DNA of 35,796 nucleotides from Bacteroidales bacterium (GTDB taxonomy: Bacteria > Bacteroidota > Bacteroidia > Bacteroidales > P3): the NCBI GenBank assembly GCA_009783885.1, contig WRCN01000020.1:1-35796 (forward strand). Direction: 5' to 3'. Under the pieces are notes generated by a model. It did no database searches and was not told the DNA's origin. It saw only the letters and a program-made list of their open reading frames with translations. Of the stretch, positions 7,496 through 14,866 are shown piece after piece (position 1 is the stretch's first letter; the number at the start of each line of letters is the position of its first letter). The translations under genes were made by a program, and so were the position numbers.

Positions 7496-8776
7496 TTATC
7501 CCACAAACAACGGACGTGAAGACATCATTGCGTTCACTTTTTTACAAATTTCCGCAAGTTTGGCTTCGTCGTCAATGTTGGAAATCACCTCATCAATGAA
7601 GTCTACAATCACCGGCATATCTGTTTCTTTCAAACCGCGAGACGTTACGGCAGCCGTGCCAACACGGAAACCTGAAGTAATAAATGGTGTGCGACTGTCA
7701 AACGGAACCATGTTTTTGTTGATGGTGATATCGGCTTTTACCAAGGCGTTTTCAACTTTTTTTCCGGAAATTTCTGGAAATTTTGAACGTAAATCAATCA
7801 GCATTAAATGGTTATCCGTTCCTCCGGAAATAACTTTGTAGCCCTTGTCAATAAAGGCTTTGCACATGGCTTGTGCATTGGCTTTAACTTGTTTGATGTA
7901 AGTTAAGTATTCGTCGGAAAGTGCTTCGCCGAAAGCCACTGCTTTTGCTGCAATCACGTGTTCGAGCGGTCCGCCTTGAATGCCCGGGAATACAGCCAAA
8001 TTCAGCATTTGCGACATTTTTTTGATTTCGCCTTTCGGAGTTGTCAAGCCCCAAGGATTATCGAAATCTTTACCCATAATAATCAATCCGCCGCGAGGTC
8101 CGCGTAAGGTTTTGTGCGTCGTTGTAGTGATGATATGGCAATACGGAACAGGATTATTCAACAATCCGCGAGCAATCAAACCTGCAGGATGCGAAATATC
8201 GCCCATCAAAATTGCACCCACTTTGTCGGCGATTTCTCTCATGCGTTTCCAGTCCCAATCACGCGAGTATGCAGATGCTCCACCCACAATCAATTTTGGT
8301 TTTTCGCGCAAAGCGATTTCTTCCATTTTATCGTAATTGATCAAACCTGTTTCTTCTTCAACCGTATAAGGGACAGCTCGATACAAAATTCCGGACGAAT
8401 TCACAGGCGAGCCGTGCGAAAGATGTCCGCCGTGCGACAATTCCAAGCCCATAAAGGTATCACCGGGTTTCAAACACGTCAAAAACACAGCCATATTGGC
8501 TTGTGCACCCGAATGTGGTTGCACATTGGCATACTCAGCACCAAAAAGTTGGCAAGCACGGTCAATCGCCAATTGCTCGGTTTGGTCAACAATTTGACAG
8601 CCGCCGTAGTAGCGCGCTCCGGGATAACCTTCAGCATATTTATTGGTTAAGCAAGAACCTTGCGCCTCCATCACTTGCGGGCTTACAAAGTTTTCAGATG
8701 CAATAAGTTCGATGCCAACGGTCTGGCGTTCACACTCTTTTTCGATTAAATCGAAGATTTGTTGGTCTCTTTTCAT
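7496..8776 (-). CDS. glyA: Serine hydroxymethyltransferase
   Basis: GlyA is a PLP enzyme interconverting serine and glycine with transfer of a one-carbon unit to tetrahydrofolate, the main cellular C1 source. The 426-residue protein is full length. Visible signatures are [11 protein letters not shown] near the N terminus, [18 protein letters not shown], and the PLP-lysine motif [14 protein letters not shown] with Lys222. A TATCTTTG promoter lies 17 nt upstream of the ATG. With MetH elsewhere in the window it belongs to folate/one-carbon metabolism. The downstream HATPase gene follows after a repeat-filled gap of about 100 nt. Confidence 0.97.
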   Translation of the reverse strand: MKRDQQIFDLIEKECERQTVGIELIASENFVSPQVMEAQGSCLTNKYAEGYPGARYYGGCQIVDQTEQLAIDRACQLFGAEYANVQPHSGAQANMAVFLTCLKPGDTFMGLELSHGGHLSHGSPVNSSGILYRAVPYTVEEETGLINYDKMEEIALREKPKLIVGGASAYSRDWDWKRMREIADKVGAILMGDISHPAGLIARGLLNNPVPYCHIITTTTHKTLRGPRGGLIIMGKDFDNPWGLTTPKGEIKKMSQMLNLAVFPGIQGGPLEHVIAAKAVAFGEALSDEYLTYIKQVKANAQAMCKAFIDKGYKVISGGTDNHLMLIDLRSKFPEISGKKVENALVKADITINKNMVPFDSRTPFITSGFRVGTAAVTSRGLKETDMPVIVDFIDEVISNIDDEAKLAEICKKVNAMMSSRPLFVG

Positions 8777-8793
8777 AAAGTTTTAATTTTTTG

Positions 8794-8801
8794 CAAAGAT
8801 A
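8794..8801 (-). promoter_or_regulatory. -7 promoter element of glyA
   Basis: On the minus strand TATCTTTG is followed by a C/A/T-rich leader of 17 nt before the glyA ATG at 8776. This is an ordinary leader length for the window. Confidence 0.8.
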
Positions 8802-8823
8802 CGAAAAGTTTTTGAATTAAAAG

Positions 8824-8900
8824 TCGTCATTTCGAGCGAAGTCGAGAAATCCCCTTGCTATGGGATGTCTCGATTCCGCTTCGCTCCACTCGACATGACG
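8824..8900. repeat. Inverted intergenic repeat, GTCGAG family
   Basis: Arms GTCATTTCGAGCGAAGTCGA (from 8826) and CGACATGAC (to 8899) enclose the spacer CCCCTTGCTATGGGATG. The element sits between the divergent glyA and pepP promoters. Reading through it on the plus strand gives an apparent 28-residue extension of pepP beginning MSRFRFAPLDMT, which is repeat-derived. Confidence 0.85.
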
Positions 8901-8925
8901 GCTTTGTTGTTTCAATTTTTTTTTG

Positions 8926-8933
8926 TACCTTTG
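8926..8933 (+). promoter_or_regulatory. -7 promoter element of pepP
   Basis: TACCTTTG lies 15 nt before the pepP ATG at 8949, with a TTG at 8907-8909 as a possible -33 element directly after the GTCGAG repeat. Confidence 0.75.
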
Positions 8934-8948
8934 CAGAAAAAACACCTT

Positions 8949-10337
8949 ATGTTCACCAAAGACATCTACACCAACCGCAGAAATCAACTTCGTTCGGACG
9001 TAAAATCCGGTTTGATTTTGCTTCCGGGCAATCAGGAAGCCGCCTACAACTATCACAAAAACACGTATCGCTACCGTCAGGACAGCAATTTCCTTTACTT
9101 TTTCGGTTTGAATAAGCCGAATTTTGTGGGCGTTTTAGACGTTGACTCAGGAGAAGACTGGCTATTCGCTAATGATTTCGACATGGACTCCATTATCTGG
9201 ATGGGCGATATGCCAAAGGTTTCCGAATTGGCAGCCTCCGTTGGAGTTAAAAATTCAACACCTACATCGGAGTTGCAAAAAATGGTCGAAAAAGCCATCC
9301 ACGAAGGAAGACATGTGCATTTTTGCGATCCGTATCGTGCCGTGACACGTCATCAAATCTCGCAATTAATGGGCTTTTACTACAGCACCGTGAAAAATTT
9401 TTCGTCTAAAGAATTGATTAAAGCCATCGTGAAACAGCGAGAAATCAAAGCGGATTATGAAATCGTTGAAATCGAAAAAGCCTGTGATGTGGCTTATTTG
9501 ATGCACACCGAAGCCATGAAAATGGCGAAACACGTGGGCACTTACGAATATCAAATCGCAGGACGCGTCGAAGGTATCGCTATGGAACACGGCGGAACGG
9601 TATCGTTTCCGGTGATTTGCAGTATCAACGGACAAACGCTACATAACCATTATCACGGCAATCAAATCACAGAAGGCAGAATGTTGGTTTTAGACACAGG
9701 GGCTGAATTGGCAAACTGCTATTCGTCCGATATTACGCGGACTGTGCCTGTTGGCGGAAAATTCAGCGATCGTCAAAAAGCCATTTACGAAATTGTTTTA
9801 GAGGCAAACATGAAAAGTATCGAAATGTGCAGACCGGGTATCAAATATCGCGATGTACACTTGGTTGCGTGCCTCACTATTGCTGAAGGTTTGAAGAAAT
9901 TAGGCTTGATGAAAGGTGATATGAAAAAAGCCGTTGAAGTCGGTGCACATGCCTTGTTTTTTCCACACGGATTGGGACACATGATGGGTTTGGATGTTCA
10001 CGATATGGAAAATTTAGGTGAAGATTTTGTGGGTTATGATGATGAGACCAAACGCGCCAAAGAGTTTGGTACGGCCTATTTGCGCTTCGGAAAAAAATTG
10101 AAAGAAGGCTTTGTTTTGACTGTAGAGCCGGGCTGTTATTTCATTCCACAGTTGATCAAACAATGGCGCAACGAACAAAAATTTGCAGACTATATCCACT
10201 ACGACGAAGTAGAAAAGTACTTAGATTTCGGCGGTGTTCGAATTGAAGATGGTATTTTGATTACCAAAGACGGTTGTCGTGTTTTAGGAAAACCTGTTCC
10301 GAAAACCGTTGCAGATATTGAAGCATTAATGGCATAA
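8949..10337 (+). CDS. pepP: Xaa-Pro aminopeptidase (aminopeptidase P, M24B)
   Basis: This dinuclear metallopeptidase removes N-terminal residues preceding proline. The 462-residue protein has the aminopeptidase P N-terminal domain (about 1-140) and a pita-bread catalytic domain (about 170-450). The five metal ligands are Asp249, Asp261 (YSSDITR), His344 (HGLGHMMGLDVHD), Glu393 (VEPGCY) and Glu433 (GVRIEDG). There is no signal peptide, so it is cytoplasmic. The ATG at 8949 is chosen over an upstream ATG because the extra residues come from the intergenic repeat and the promoter would fall inside them. A membrane-protein gene begins 4 nt after the stop, suggesting co-transcription. Confidence 0.95.
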   Translation: MFTKDIYTNRRNQLRSDVKSGLILLPGNQEAAYNYHKNTYRYRQDSNFLYFFGLNKPNFVGVLDVDSGEDWLFANDFDMDSIIWMGDMPKVSELAASVGVKNSTPTSELQKMVEKAIHEGRHVHFCDPYRAVTRHQISQLMGFYYSTVKNFSSKELIKAIVKQREIKADYEIVEIEKACDVAYLMHTEAMKMAKHVGTYEYQIAGRVEGIAMEHGGTVSFPVICSINGQTLHNHYHGNQITEGRMLVLDTGAELANCYSSDITRTVPVGGKFSDRQKAIYEIVLEANMKSIEMCRPGIKYRDVHLVACLTIAEGLKKLGLMKGDMKKAVEVGAHALFFPHGLGHMMGLDVHDMENLGEDFVGYDDETKRAKEFGTAYLRFGKKLKEGFVLTVEPGCYFIPQLIKQWRNEQKFADYIHYDEVEKYLDFGGVRIEDGILITKDGCRVLGKPVPKTVADIEALMA

Positions 10338-10341
10338 AGTT

Positions 10342-10863
10342 ATGAAAACACATCAAGCCTTTACAGAAACCCAACGATTTGGGCAGTGGTGGATTTGGCT
10401 GATATTGGCCGGTATCAACGGCTTATTTATTTATGCAATTATTCAACAAACCATACTTGGGCATCCGTTCGGAGATAAGCCAATGAGTGATACAGGGTTA
10501 CTCCTAGTTTTTGGAGTCCTTCTACTGATAACTTTTTTATTCATTTGTGTTCGACTTCAAACCTACATTGATGAAGACGGTGTTTATGTCAGATTTTTCC
10601 CATTTCGATTGACCTACAAGCGATACGCGTGGACAGAAATTTCAAAATCCTACGTTAAGCAATATCGTCCGATTTTAAAATTTGGAGGTTGGGGATTTAG
10701 ATACAACCTTAGTTTCAGAGAAAAAGCATACAGCGTTTCGGGAAGAGATGGATTAGAACTCGAACTCGTTACAGGAAAAAAAGTTTTAATCGGAACACAA
10801 AAACCGGAAAAACTAACGAAAATACTGATTTCGCTGGGAAAAACAGAAAAGCAAAACAACTAA
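10342..10863 (+). CDS. Membrane protein with possible bacterial PH-like domain
   Basis: The product is 173 residues with two transmembrane segments near the N terminus (about 12-35 and 52-74), followed by a cytoplasmic-looking domain rich in beta strands (about 75-173: YIDEDGVYVRFFPF, KRYAWTEISKSYVK, KVLIGTQKPEKL). Two helices plus a strand-rich region ending in a helix recall bacterial PH-domain membrane proteins, but I do not recognise a named family with certainty. It sits 4 nt after pepP and 13 nt before the nitroreductase gene, with no promoter between, so the three probably form an operon. Function unknown. Confidence 0.7.
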   Translation: MKTHQAFTETQRFGQWWIWLILAGINGLFIYAIIQQTILGHPFGDKPMSDTGLLLVFGVLLLITFLFICVRLQTYIDEDGVYVRFFPFRLTYKRYAWTEISKSYVKQYRPILKFGGWGFRYNLSFREKAYSVSGRDGLELELVTGKKVLIGTQKPEKLTKILISLGKTEKQNN

Positions 10864-10876
10864 AAACACATAAACT

Positions 10877-11650
10877 ATGAAACATTTAATTTCACTAATA
10901 GGATTAATCACCATCATTATGCCCTCCGCTTGCAGTAGTAAAACCACCGAAAACAACGAAAACCTTGTTGTTCTGGCTCAAACAGAAGAAATGCCATTAA
11001 CCTATATTTTACCTTCTCCCAAAACCGATGGTAAAATGAGTGTAGAACAAGCATTAGCGCAACGCCGTTCGCACAGAGCGTATCAGGACAAAGCATTATC
11101 GGCAGAACAATTGTCGCAAATTTTATGGTCAGCTTACGGCATCACAAAACCTGTAGAAGACAACCCCGATCGTCCGTCAAGTCGTCCGTCTTTTAGAGGT
11201 GGATTTCGTACTGCTCCTTCTGCAGGTGCAACATTTCCGTTCGAAATTTATGCAATCGTTGGAAATGTGAACGGAATAGAACCCGGTGTATACAAATACA
11301 TTTCCGAAGACCATAAACTTGTAAGAGTAATCGACCAAGACGTGAGAGTAGAACTTCGCAAGGCAGCGCTGGGTCAAATGATGGTTGAACAAGCACCTGC
11401 AACGGTGTTTTGGAGTGCTATATTTGAAAGAGCAACCGTTCGTTACGGCGATCGCGGTCGTGAACGCTATGTGTGCATGGATTTAGGTCATTCTGGACAA
11501 AATGTTTACTTACAAGCCGAAGCCATGGGCTTAGGCACGTGTGCCATTGGGGCTTTCATAGATGCTGATGTGAGCCGAGTGCTTCAGCTTCCTGCAGAAG
11601 AAGAACCTTTGTATATGATGCCGGTGGGGTATGTTCAAGTACGGCAGTGA
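10877..11650 (+). CDS. SagB/ThcOx-type nitroreductase, predicted lipoprotein
   Basis: The 257-residue protein belongs to the FMN-dependent nitroreductase superfamily, closest in pattern to SagB-type dehydrogenases: RRSHRAYQDKALSAEQLSQI, an APSAGATFPFEIYAI block, and RERYVCMDLGHSGQNVYLQA. SagB proteins oxidise azoline rings in thiazole/oxazole peptide biosynthesis, but many relatives are of unknown function. The N terminus is a lipoprotein signal (MPSAC, Cys19), placing the enzyme outside the cytoplasm, which is unusual for a flavin oxidoreductase. No YcaO, SagC or precursor peptide gene is nearby, so a peptide-modifying role is not supported here. The gene ends before a large repeat/terminator structure. 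Confidence 0.85.
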   Translation: MKHLISLIGLITIIMPSACSSKTTENNENLVVLAQTEEMPLTYILPSPKTDGKMSVEQALAQRRSHRAYQDKALSAEQLSQILWSAYGITKPVEDNPDRPSSRPSFRGGFRTAPSAGATFPFEIYAIVGNVNGIEPGVYKYISEDHKLVRVIDQDVRVELRKAALGQMMVEQAPATVFWSAIFERATVRYGDRGRERYVCMDLGHSGQNVYLQAEAMGLGTCAIGAFIDADVSRVLQLPAEEEPLYMMPVGYVQVRQ

Positions 11651-11686
11651 TTTTGTGGTATGGATAATAATATGTCCGCACCGATG

Positions 11687-11867
11687 TAGCAAGGGGATGT
11701 CTCGACTCCGCTTCGCTTCGCTCGACATGACGGTAACCAGCGGGAAAAAGAAAGAGAAAAAAGAGGAAGCGGCAAAGCCGCTTCCTCTTTTTTCTCCCCC
11801 CTATTCTACCTACCCGTCATTCCGAGCGACGCACACGCAGTGTGCAGAGTCGAGGAATCTCCTTGCT
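11687..11867. repeat. Composite repeat: inverted GTCGAG arms flanking a hairpin
   Basis: The left arm 11687-11733 (AAGGGGATGTCTCGACTCCG... to ...CTCGACATGACGG) and right arm 11815-11867 (CGTCATTCCGAGCG... to ...GTCGAGGAATCTCCTTGCT) are inverted copies. Between them lies the long terminator hairpin at 11755-11795. The right arm carries an inserted mini-palindrome around GCACACGCAGTGTGC. The region at 19593-19772 has the same three-part design. It separates the convergent nitroreductase and SDR genes. Confidence 0.85.
11755..11795. terminator. Strong bidirectional terminator hairpin
   Basis: A perfect 19-bp stem (11755-11773 with 11777-11795) with an AAA loop. Its GC core is flanked by an A-run on the left and a T-run on the right, so it can terminate transcription from both sides. 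It lies between the 3' ends of the nitroreductase and SDR genes. Confidence 0.8.
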
Positions 11868-11884
11868 GTACATACCACAAAAAT

Positions 11885-12673
11885 CTACGTCCAAGAAATT
11901 TTTCGTGATAAATAACCATGCAATTTCGGAAGCCACCGCTTGATGCGAACCATCAGCAATTCACCACTTCCCACGAGAATTTCCGATTTGTTTTTTCGAA
12001 TGCCTTTGAGGATTTGTCGGGCTGCTTTTTGCGGCGTAATACCTTTGTTTTGTCCGGCGTCCATTTTACCATAAGCCTTGCCATCCGCCATAATCGCACC
12101 TAACGAAACATTGGTTTTAATTCGTCCGCCAATGATAATATTGACTTTAATATTGTGCTGATGATTTTCGATTCGTACGGCTTCAAAAAATCCGTGCATA
12201 GCGTGTTTTGCCGCAGAATACGCCGAACGCAACGGAAATCCAAAGACGCCGACCATACTGCTCGTGCAAACCAAATGTCCCCCACCCTGCTTGATCATTT
12301 GCGGCAACACAGCTTTCGTCAAAATTACCGCACCAAAATAATCAATTTCCATAATTTTTCTGTCTACTTCTATTGATGTATCCACGGCCAACCCACGTTG
12401 ACTGATACCTGCATTATTCATCAAAATATCAATTCGACCGAATTGTTCAATCAAACGCTTGGCAAGTGGTTCAAGAGTTTCAGATTGCATTAAATCCAAC
12501 GGTACGCAATGGAAATTTTCAGGACGAGAGGCTTTATTTTTCACCACTTCCAACTCTTCCAAAAACGGTGCGGAAGCAATCACAACGGCGCCTTCATCAA
12601 TCAACGCAAGCGCAGTAGCTTCACCAATTCCGGAAGATGCACCTGTGATCCAGACTATTTTGTTTTTGAACAT
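11885..12673 (-). CDS. SDR-family oxidoreductase (DHRS7-like)
   Basis: This 262-residue classical short-chain dehydrogenase/reductase has the NAD(P)-binding motif TGASSGIG (10-17), NNAG (86-89), the catalytic Ser near 138 (CTSSM) and Tyr152-x3-Lys156 (YSAAK). The pattern resembles the DHRS7B/YqjQ-like subgroup acting on lipophilic substrates. The C-terminal stretch (KRWLPKLHGYLSRKI) is basic and may touch the membrane. Substrate unknown. The start at 12673 lies only 5 nt after a weak TACCTTTA element that overlaps the edge of an inverted repeat. Confidence 0.88.
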   Translation of the reverse strand: MFKNKIVWITGASSGIGEATALALIDEGAVVIASAPFLEELEVVKNKASRPENFHCVPLDLMQSETLEPLAKRLIEQFGRIDILMNNAGISQRGLAVDTSIEVDRKIMEIDYFGAVILTKAVLPQMIKQGGGHLVCTSSMVGVFGFPLRSAYSAAKHAMHGFFEAVRIENHQHNIKVNIIIGGRIKTNVSLGAIMADGKAYGKMDAGQNKGITPQKAARQILKGIRKNKSEILVGSGELLMVRIKRWLPKLHGYLSRKISWT

Positions 12674-12678
12674 AATTA

Positions 12679-12686
12679 TAAAGGTA
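12679..12686 (-). promoter_or_regulatory. Weak candidate -7 element of the SDR gene
   Basis: TACCTTTA on the minus strand departs from TAnnTTTG at the last base. It lies 5 nt from the SDR ATG, so any transcript would be nearly leaderless. The TACC part belongs to the repeat at 12679-12778. Confidence 0.4.
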
Positions 12687-12778
12687 CGGGGTTCTGGGTG
12701 CGAGGTACGAGGTGTATCCTAAAGATTGCTTGGTAAGTTACCTCGTACCCAGCACCTCGTACCTCGTACCTTTTATTC
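12679..12778. repeat. Inverted repeat of GGTACGAGGT words
   Basis: The left arm contains AAAGGTACGGGG, GGGTGCGAGGTACGAGGT; the right arm contains ACCTCGTACCCAGCACCTCG and TACCTCGTACCTTTTA. The arms are inverted relative to each other and each is built from iterations of GGTACGAGG. It fills the gap between the SDR gene and the upstream membrane-protein gene, both on the minus strand. Confidence 0.85.
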
Positions 12779-13255
12779 TTATTCGTTGTGAGTTTTTGAT
12801 GCAAAGATTTTTAATTCTCGTGCATACACAAAAATGAAAATCGCTGTAATTATAGTTCCAAAAACATCCGGAAATTTAATCAATCCGAACGCCATCGGCA
12901 GAAACAACATAATAATTTGCGCCGATGCATAAAAGTGAAAACCAAGTTTGTTCAGTCGCCACATGAGAGCAGCACCTACAATACTGGCAAGAGCGAGCAA
13001 TGCAAGAAGTCCGTAATACCCGTTTCCGGCTTTTTCCATCATTTTGACATAACGTTCGAGAAGTGTAGCCATAGAAGCCATGGCCTCGTCATCTGCAAGT
13101 TCTTCGATTTGTGAGATAACATTTTCAAAAGATAAGGCGATGTAGCCATTTCCGATGAAATTAAGCCCGCTTCCGATGAATGTTAAAACGAGAAAAACAG
13201 ACAATAAGGTTGAACGTTTGGGTTTGGTTTGTTCGGTGTTGAAAGGATTTTCCAT
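12779..13255 (-). CDS. Hypothetical four-helix membrane protein
   Basis: The 158-residue protein has about four predicted transmembrane segments (roughly 17-42, 75-95, 102-120, 125-147). An amphipathic, acidic stretch (IEELADDEAMASMATLLERY, about 50-70) lies between the first and second. I do not recognise a family. The gene is downstream of the alkaline phosphatase gene on the same strand, separated by 54 nt that contain a perfect 29-bp palindrome and no recognisable -7 element, so it may be read from the phosphatase promoter. Confidence 0.7.
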   Translation of the reverse strand: MENPFNTEQTKPKRSTLLSVFLVLTFIGSGLNFIGNGYIALSFENVISQIEELADDEAMASMATLLERYVKMMEKAGNGYYGLLALLALASIVGAALMWRLNKLGFHFYASAQIIMLFLPMAFGLIKFPDVFGTIITAIFIFVYARELKIFASKTHNE

Positions 13256-13273
13256 GATTTTTTTTGTTTGTTT

Positions 13274-13302
13274 GTAGGGGCGGGTTTAAAACCCGCCCCT
13301 AC
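13274..13302. repeat. 29-bp GTAGGGGC palindrome (perfect)
   Basis: A perfect palindrome with 14-base arms (GTAGGGGCGGGTTT and its complement) around one base. It belongs to the same group as 29673-29701 (also 29 bp, same GTAGGGGC ends, different centre) and the GGGGCGTA palindromes at 28871 and 28905. It lies between the phosphatase and membrane-protein genes. Confidence 0.85.
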
Positions 13303-13309
13303 GGTTGGT

Positions 13310-14350
13310 TTATAAATCTAATAATTTTCGTATTTTTTTTTGAATTTCCGTATTTTCATAAATGCCCGAAAACGTTTCGGCACCGGGACCAAACGCAAAT
13401 ACAGGAACCATCACAGGCGAATGGTCAAATGTGGTAAATCTCGAAAACATAACGTCTTCTTGGCGTTTCAGTACAGACAACCCGCCTGTTTCGTGGTCGC
13501 CCGTAACAATGACTAACGTGTTGCCATCTTTTTTTGCAAAATCCAAAACAGCATGAATCGTGTTGTCAAAATCTATCAACTCCGGAATCAAATCATCAAA
13601 ACGATTATCATGACAAATCCAATCAATCTGCGAACTTTCAATCATCAGAAAAAAGCCTTTTGAGTTTTGATTAAGAAGTTCAATGGCCTTTTCTGATGCA
13701 GGTTTTAGAAATTCACCTCGTCCGTTAACCATAGATTCAGGATGCACATCAAACAATAATCCCGCCACTTTCGGATTTTGTGTCTTTAGTATATCGTCTA
13801 ATGTATAAAGCACCTGAAAACCTTGTTTTTTCAAGCTATCTGAAAGACTTCGATTATCTTTACGCTTTTCAAAACGATCTCTACCTCCTCCGATAAACAA
13901 CGTCGGATGCGTGTTTAGCATACTTTCGGCGATATCTTCATAATTTCTGCGATGAATAGAATGCGCCAAAAACGCCGCAGGCGTAGCATGCGTGATATCG
14001 CAAGTGACAACTACTCCGGTAGACAACCCTTTGGCATTACCCAACTGCACCAATGTTTTCAACGGCTGTTTGGTTTCGGGATCAATACTGACGTAGTTAT
14101 TATTGGTTTTTTTGCCCGTTGCTAAAGCCGTCGCTGCTGCTGCGGACTCCGTTACAAACGCATTTGCCGATGACGTTTTTTGAAAACCGACATGCGTGAA
14201 TTGCTCAATGGCATTATCTTTTTTCGCCTCTATCAACGTAAAAAACTGTGTTGTACCCATACCATCACCGATCAGCAGGATGATGTTTTTTTGTGCGGAA
14301 ATAGTCGACACAAAAATAAACCAAAATAAAGAGAAAAATAGTTTTTTCAT
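13310..14350 (-). CDS. Alkaline phosphatase (PhoA family)
   Basis: The product is an exported zinc-dependent phosphomonoesterase of 346 residues with a signal peptide (1-19, ...STISAQ). Motifs: metal-binding GDGMG (Asp29), nucleophile region VTESAAAATALATG with Ser69, DITHATPAAF, an active-site Arg in HRRNYEDIA, ESSQIDWICHDN, GDHETGG and a late His in DHSP. The residue before the nucleophile is Glu instead of the Asp usual in E. coli PhoA (Asp101). The protein is shorter than E. coli PhoA (about 470), as in many Bacteroidota. Its ATG overlaps the stop of a 56-codon upstream gene (ATGA), and both are read from the promoter at 14554. Confidence 0.92.
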   Translation of the reverse strand: MKKLFFSLFWFIFVSTISAQKNIILLIGDGMGTTQFFTLIEAKKDNAIEQFTHVGFQKTSSANAFVTESAAAATALATGKKTNNNYVSIDPETKQPLKTLVQLGNAKGLSTGVVVTCDITHATPAAFLAHSIHRRNYEDIAESMLNTHPTLFIGGGRDRFEKRKDNRSLSDSLKKQGFQVLYTLDDILKTQNPKVAGLLFDVHPESMVNGRGEFLKPASEKAIELLNQNSKGFFLMIESSQIDWICHDNRFDDLIPELIDFDNTIHAVLDFAKKDGNTLVIVTGDHETGGLSVLKRQEDVMFSRFTTFDHSPVMVPVFAFGPGAETFSGIYENTEIQKKIRKLLDL

Positions 14351-14517
14351 GAGATGATAATAGCATTAGATTTTACAATGTCGTTTTTTAACAAACGACG
14401 TATTCGACTTAGAAAATTCTCTCCCCTAAAAAACCCCTTATCTGAAAGGCGAATCAAGGCTTCCTTAAGTAATTTTAATTTGGTAAATATGTCTTGTAAT
14501 GTTTTCATATTTTCCAT
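14347..14517 (-). CDS. Small hypothetical protein coupled to the phosphatase gene
   Basis: A 56-codon reading frame begins with ATG at 14517 and ends with TGA at 14347, overlapping the phosphatase ATG as ATGA. The product begins MENMKTLQDIFTKLKLLKEA, is helical and strongly basic (many Lys and Arg), and has no signal or membrane segment. A TATCTTTG promoter lies 29 nt upstream, so this is the first open frame of the phosphatase mRNA. No family is recognised. It may be a genuine small protein, a leader ORF that couples translation to the phosphatase, or chance. The exact stop/start overlap and promoter position favour real translation. Confidence 0.55.
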   Translation of the reverse strand: MENMKTLQDIFTKLKLLKEALIRLSDKGFFRGENFLSRIRRLLKNDIVKSNAIIIS

Positions 14518-14546
14518 CTGTGATTTTGTATTGAGTAAGCAACTGA

Positions 14547-14554
14547 CAAAGATA
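14547..14554 (-). promoter_or_regulatory. -7 promoter element of the small ORF-phosphatase operon
   Basis: TATCTTTG on the minus strand. It is about 200 nt from the phosphatase start codon but only 29 nt from the 56-codon ORF, which supports that ORF being the first gene. Confidence 0.75.
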
Positions 14555-14834
14555 CGAAAAAAAGTTGAAATAAAAAATCTGAAAAGTGTTAAAATAGGAA
14601 AAGGCTGAAAAGAAATCTGCCTAATATTACGCAGAGCATACGGACGTGGACGTCCCCAAAATGGTTAGCGATTATAATGAGATGTTTAATACACCTTTAA
14701 ATTCTGTAAGCAATGTTTTCGGAAGCCCGTCATTAACATAGTCGACATTGCTCCACTGATTAGTCCGATGTGTTGTGTAACTTGAAAGTTGAAGAATGTT
14801 TCTTGTAGTTGCGGTTTAATTTCATTATTTTTTG
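14555..14834. other. Gene-poor divergent region with possible decayed coding fragments
   Basis: This stretch between the divergent phosphatase and M28 promoters has no convincing gene. On the plus strand a frame ends ILRRAYGRGRPQNG-stop near 14664; on the minus strand a frame without an ATG reads NQWSNVDYVNDGLPKTLLTE within about 14690-14770. Both look faintly protein-like but match no family I recognise. No RNA gene or terminator is clear. Confidence 0.35.
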
Positions 14835-14842
14835 TATCTTTG
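14835..14842 (+). promoter_or_regulatory. -7 promoter element of the M28 peptidase gene
   Basis: TATCTTTG followed by a 24-nt leader to the ATG at 14867. Confidence 0.78.
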
Positions 14843-14866
14843 TAATGTTTTTATTGATATAGCTAT

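Noticed and set aside
7449..7841. Plus-strand open frame over the 3' end of glyA
   Set aside because: It is antisense to a strongly conserved glyA region and begins in repeat sequence; an antisense shadow.
8865..8948. Possible 28-residue N-terminal extension of aminopeptidase P (MSRFRFAPLDMT...)
   Set aside because: It translates the GTCGAG repeat and would place the TACCTTTG promoter inside the gene; the family begins at the later Met.
10877..11650. RiPP (thiazole/oxazole peptide) cluster around the SagB-like gene
   Set aside because: No YcaO cyclodehydratase, SagC-like protein, transporter or precursor peptide is present; neighbours are aminopeptidase P and a membrane protein.
11631..11915. 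Open frame across the composite repeat between the nitroreductase and SDR genes
   Set aside because: It consists of repeat and hairpin sequence and overlaps the ends of two real genes; no family resemblance.
14354..14608. Plus-strand 84-codon frame upstream of the M28 gene
   Set aside because: It runs through the minus-strand phosphatase promoter and opposite the 56-codon ORF; no promoter of its own and low-complexity Lys/Asn-rich product.
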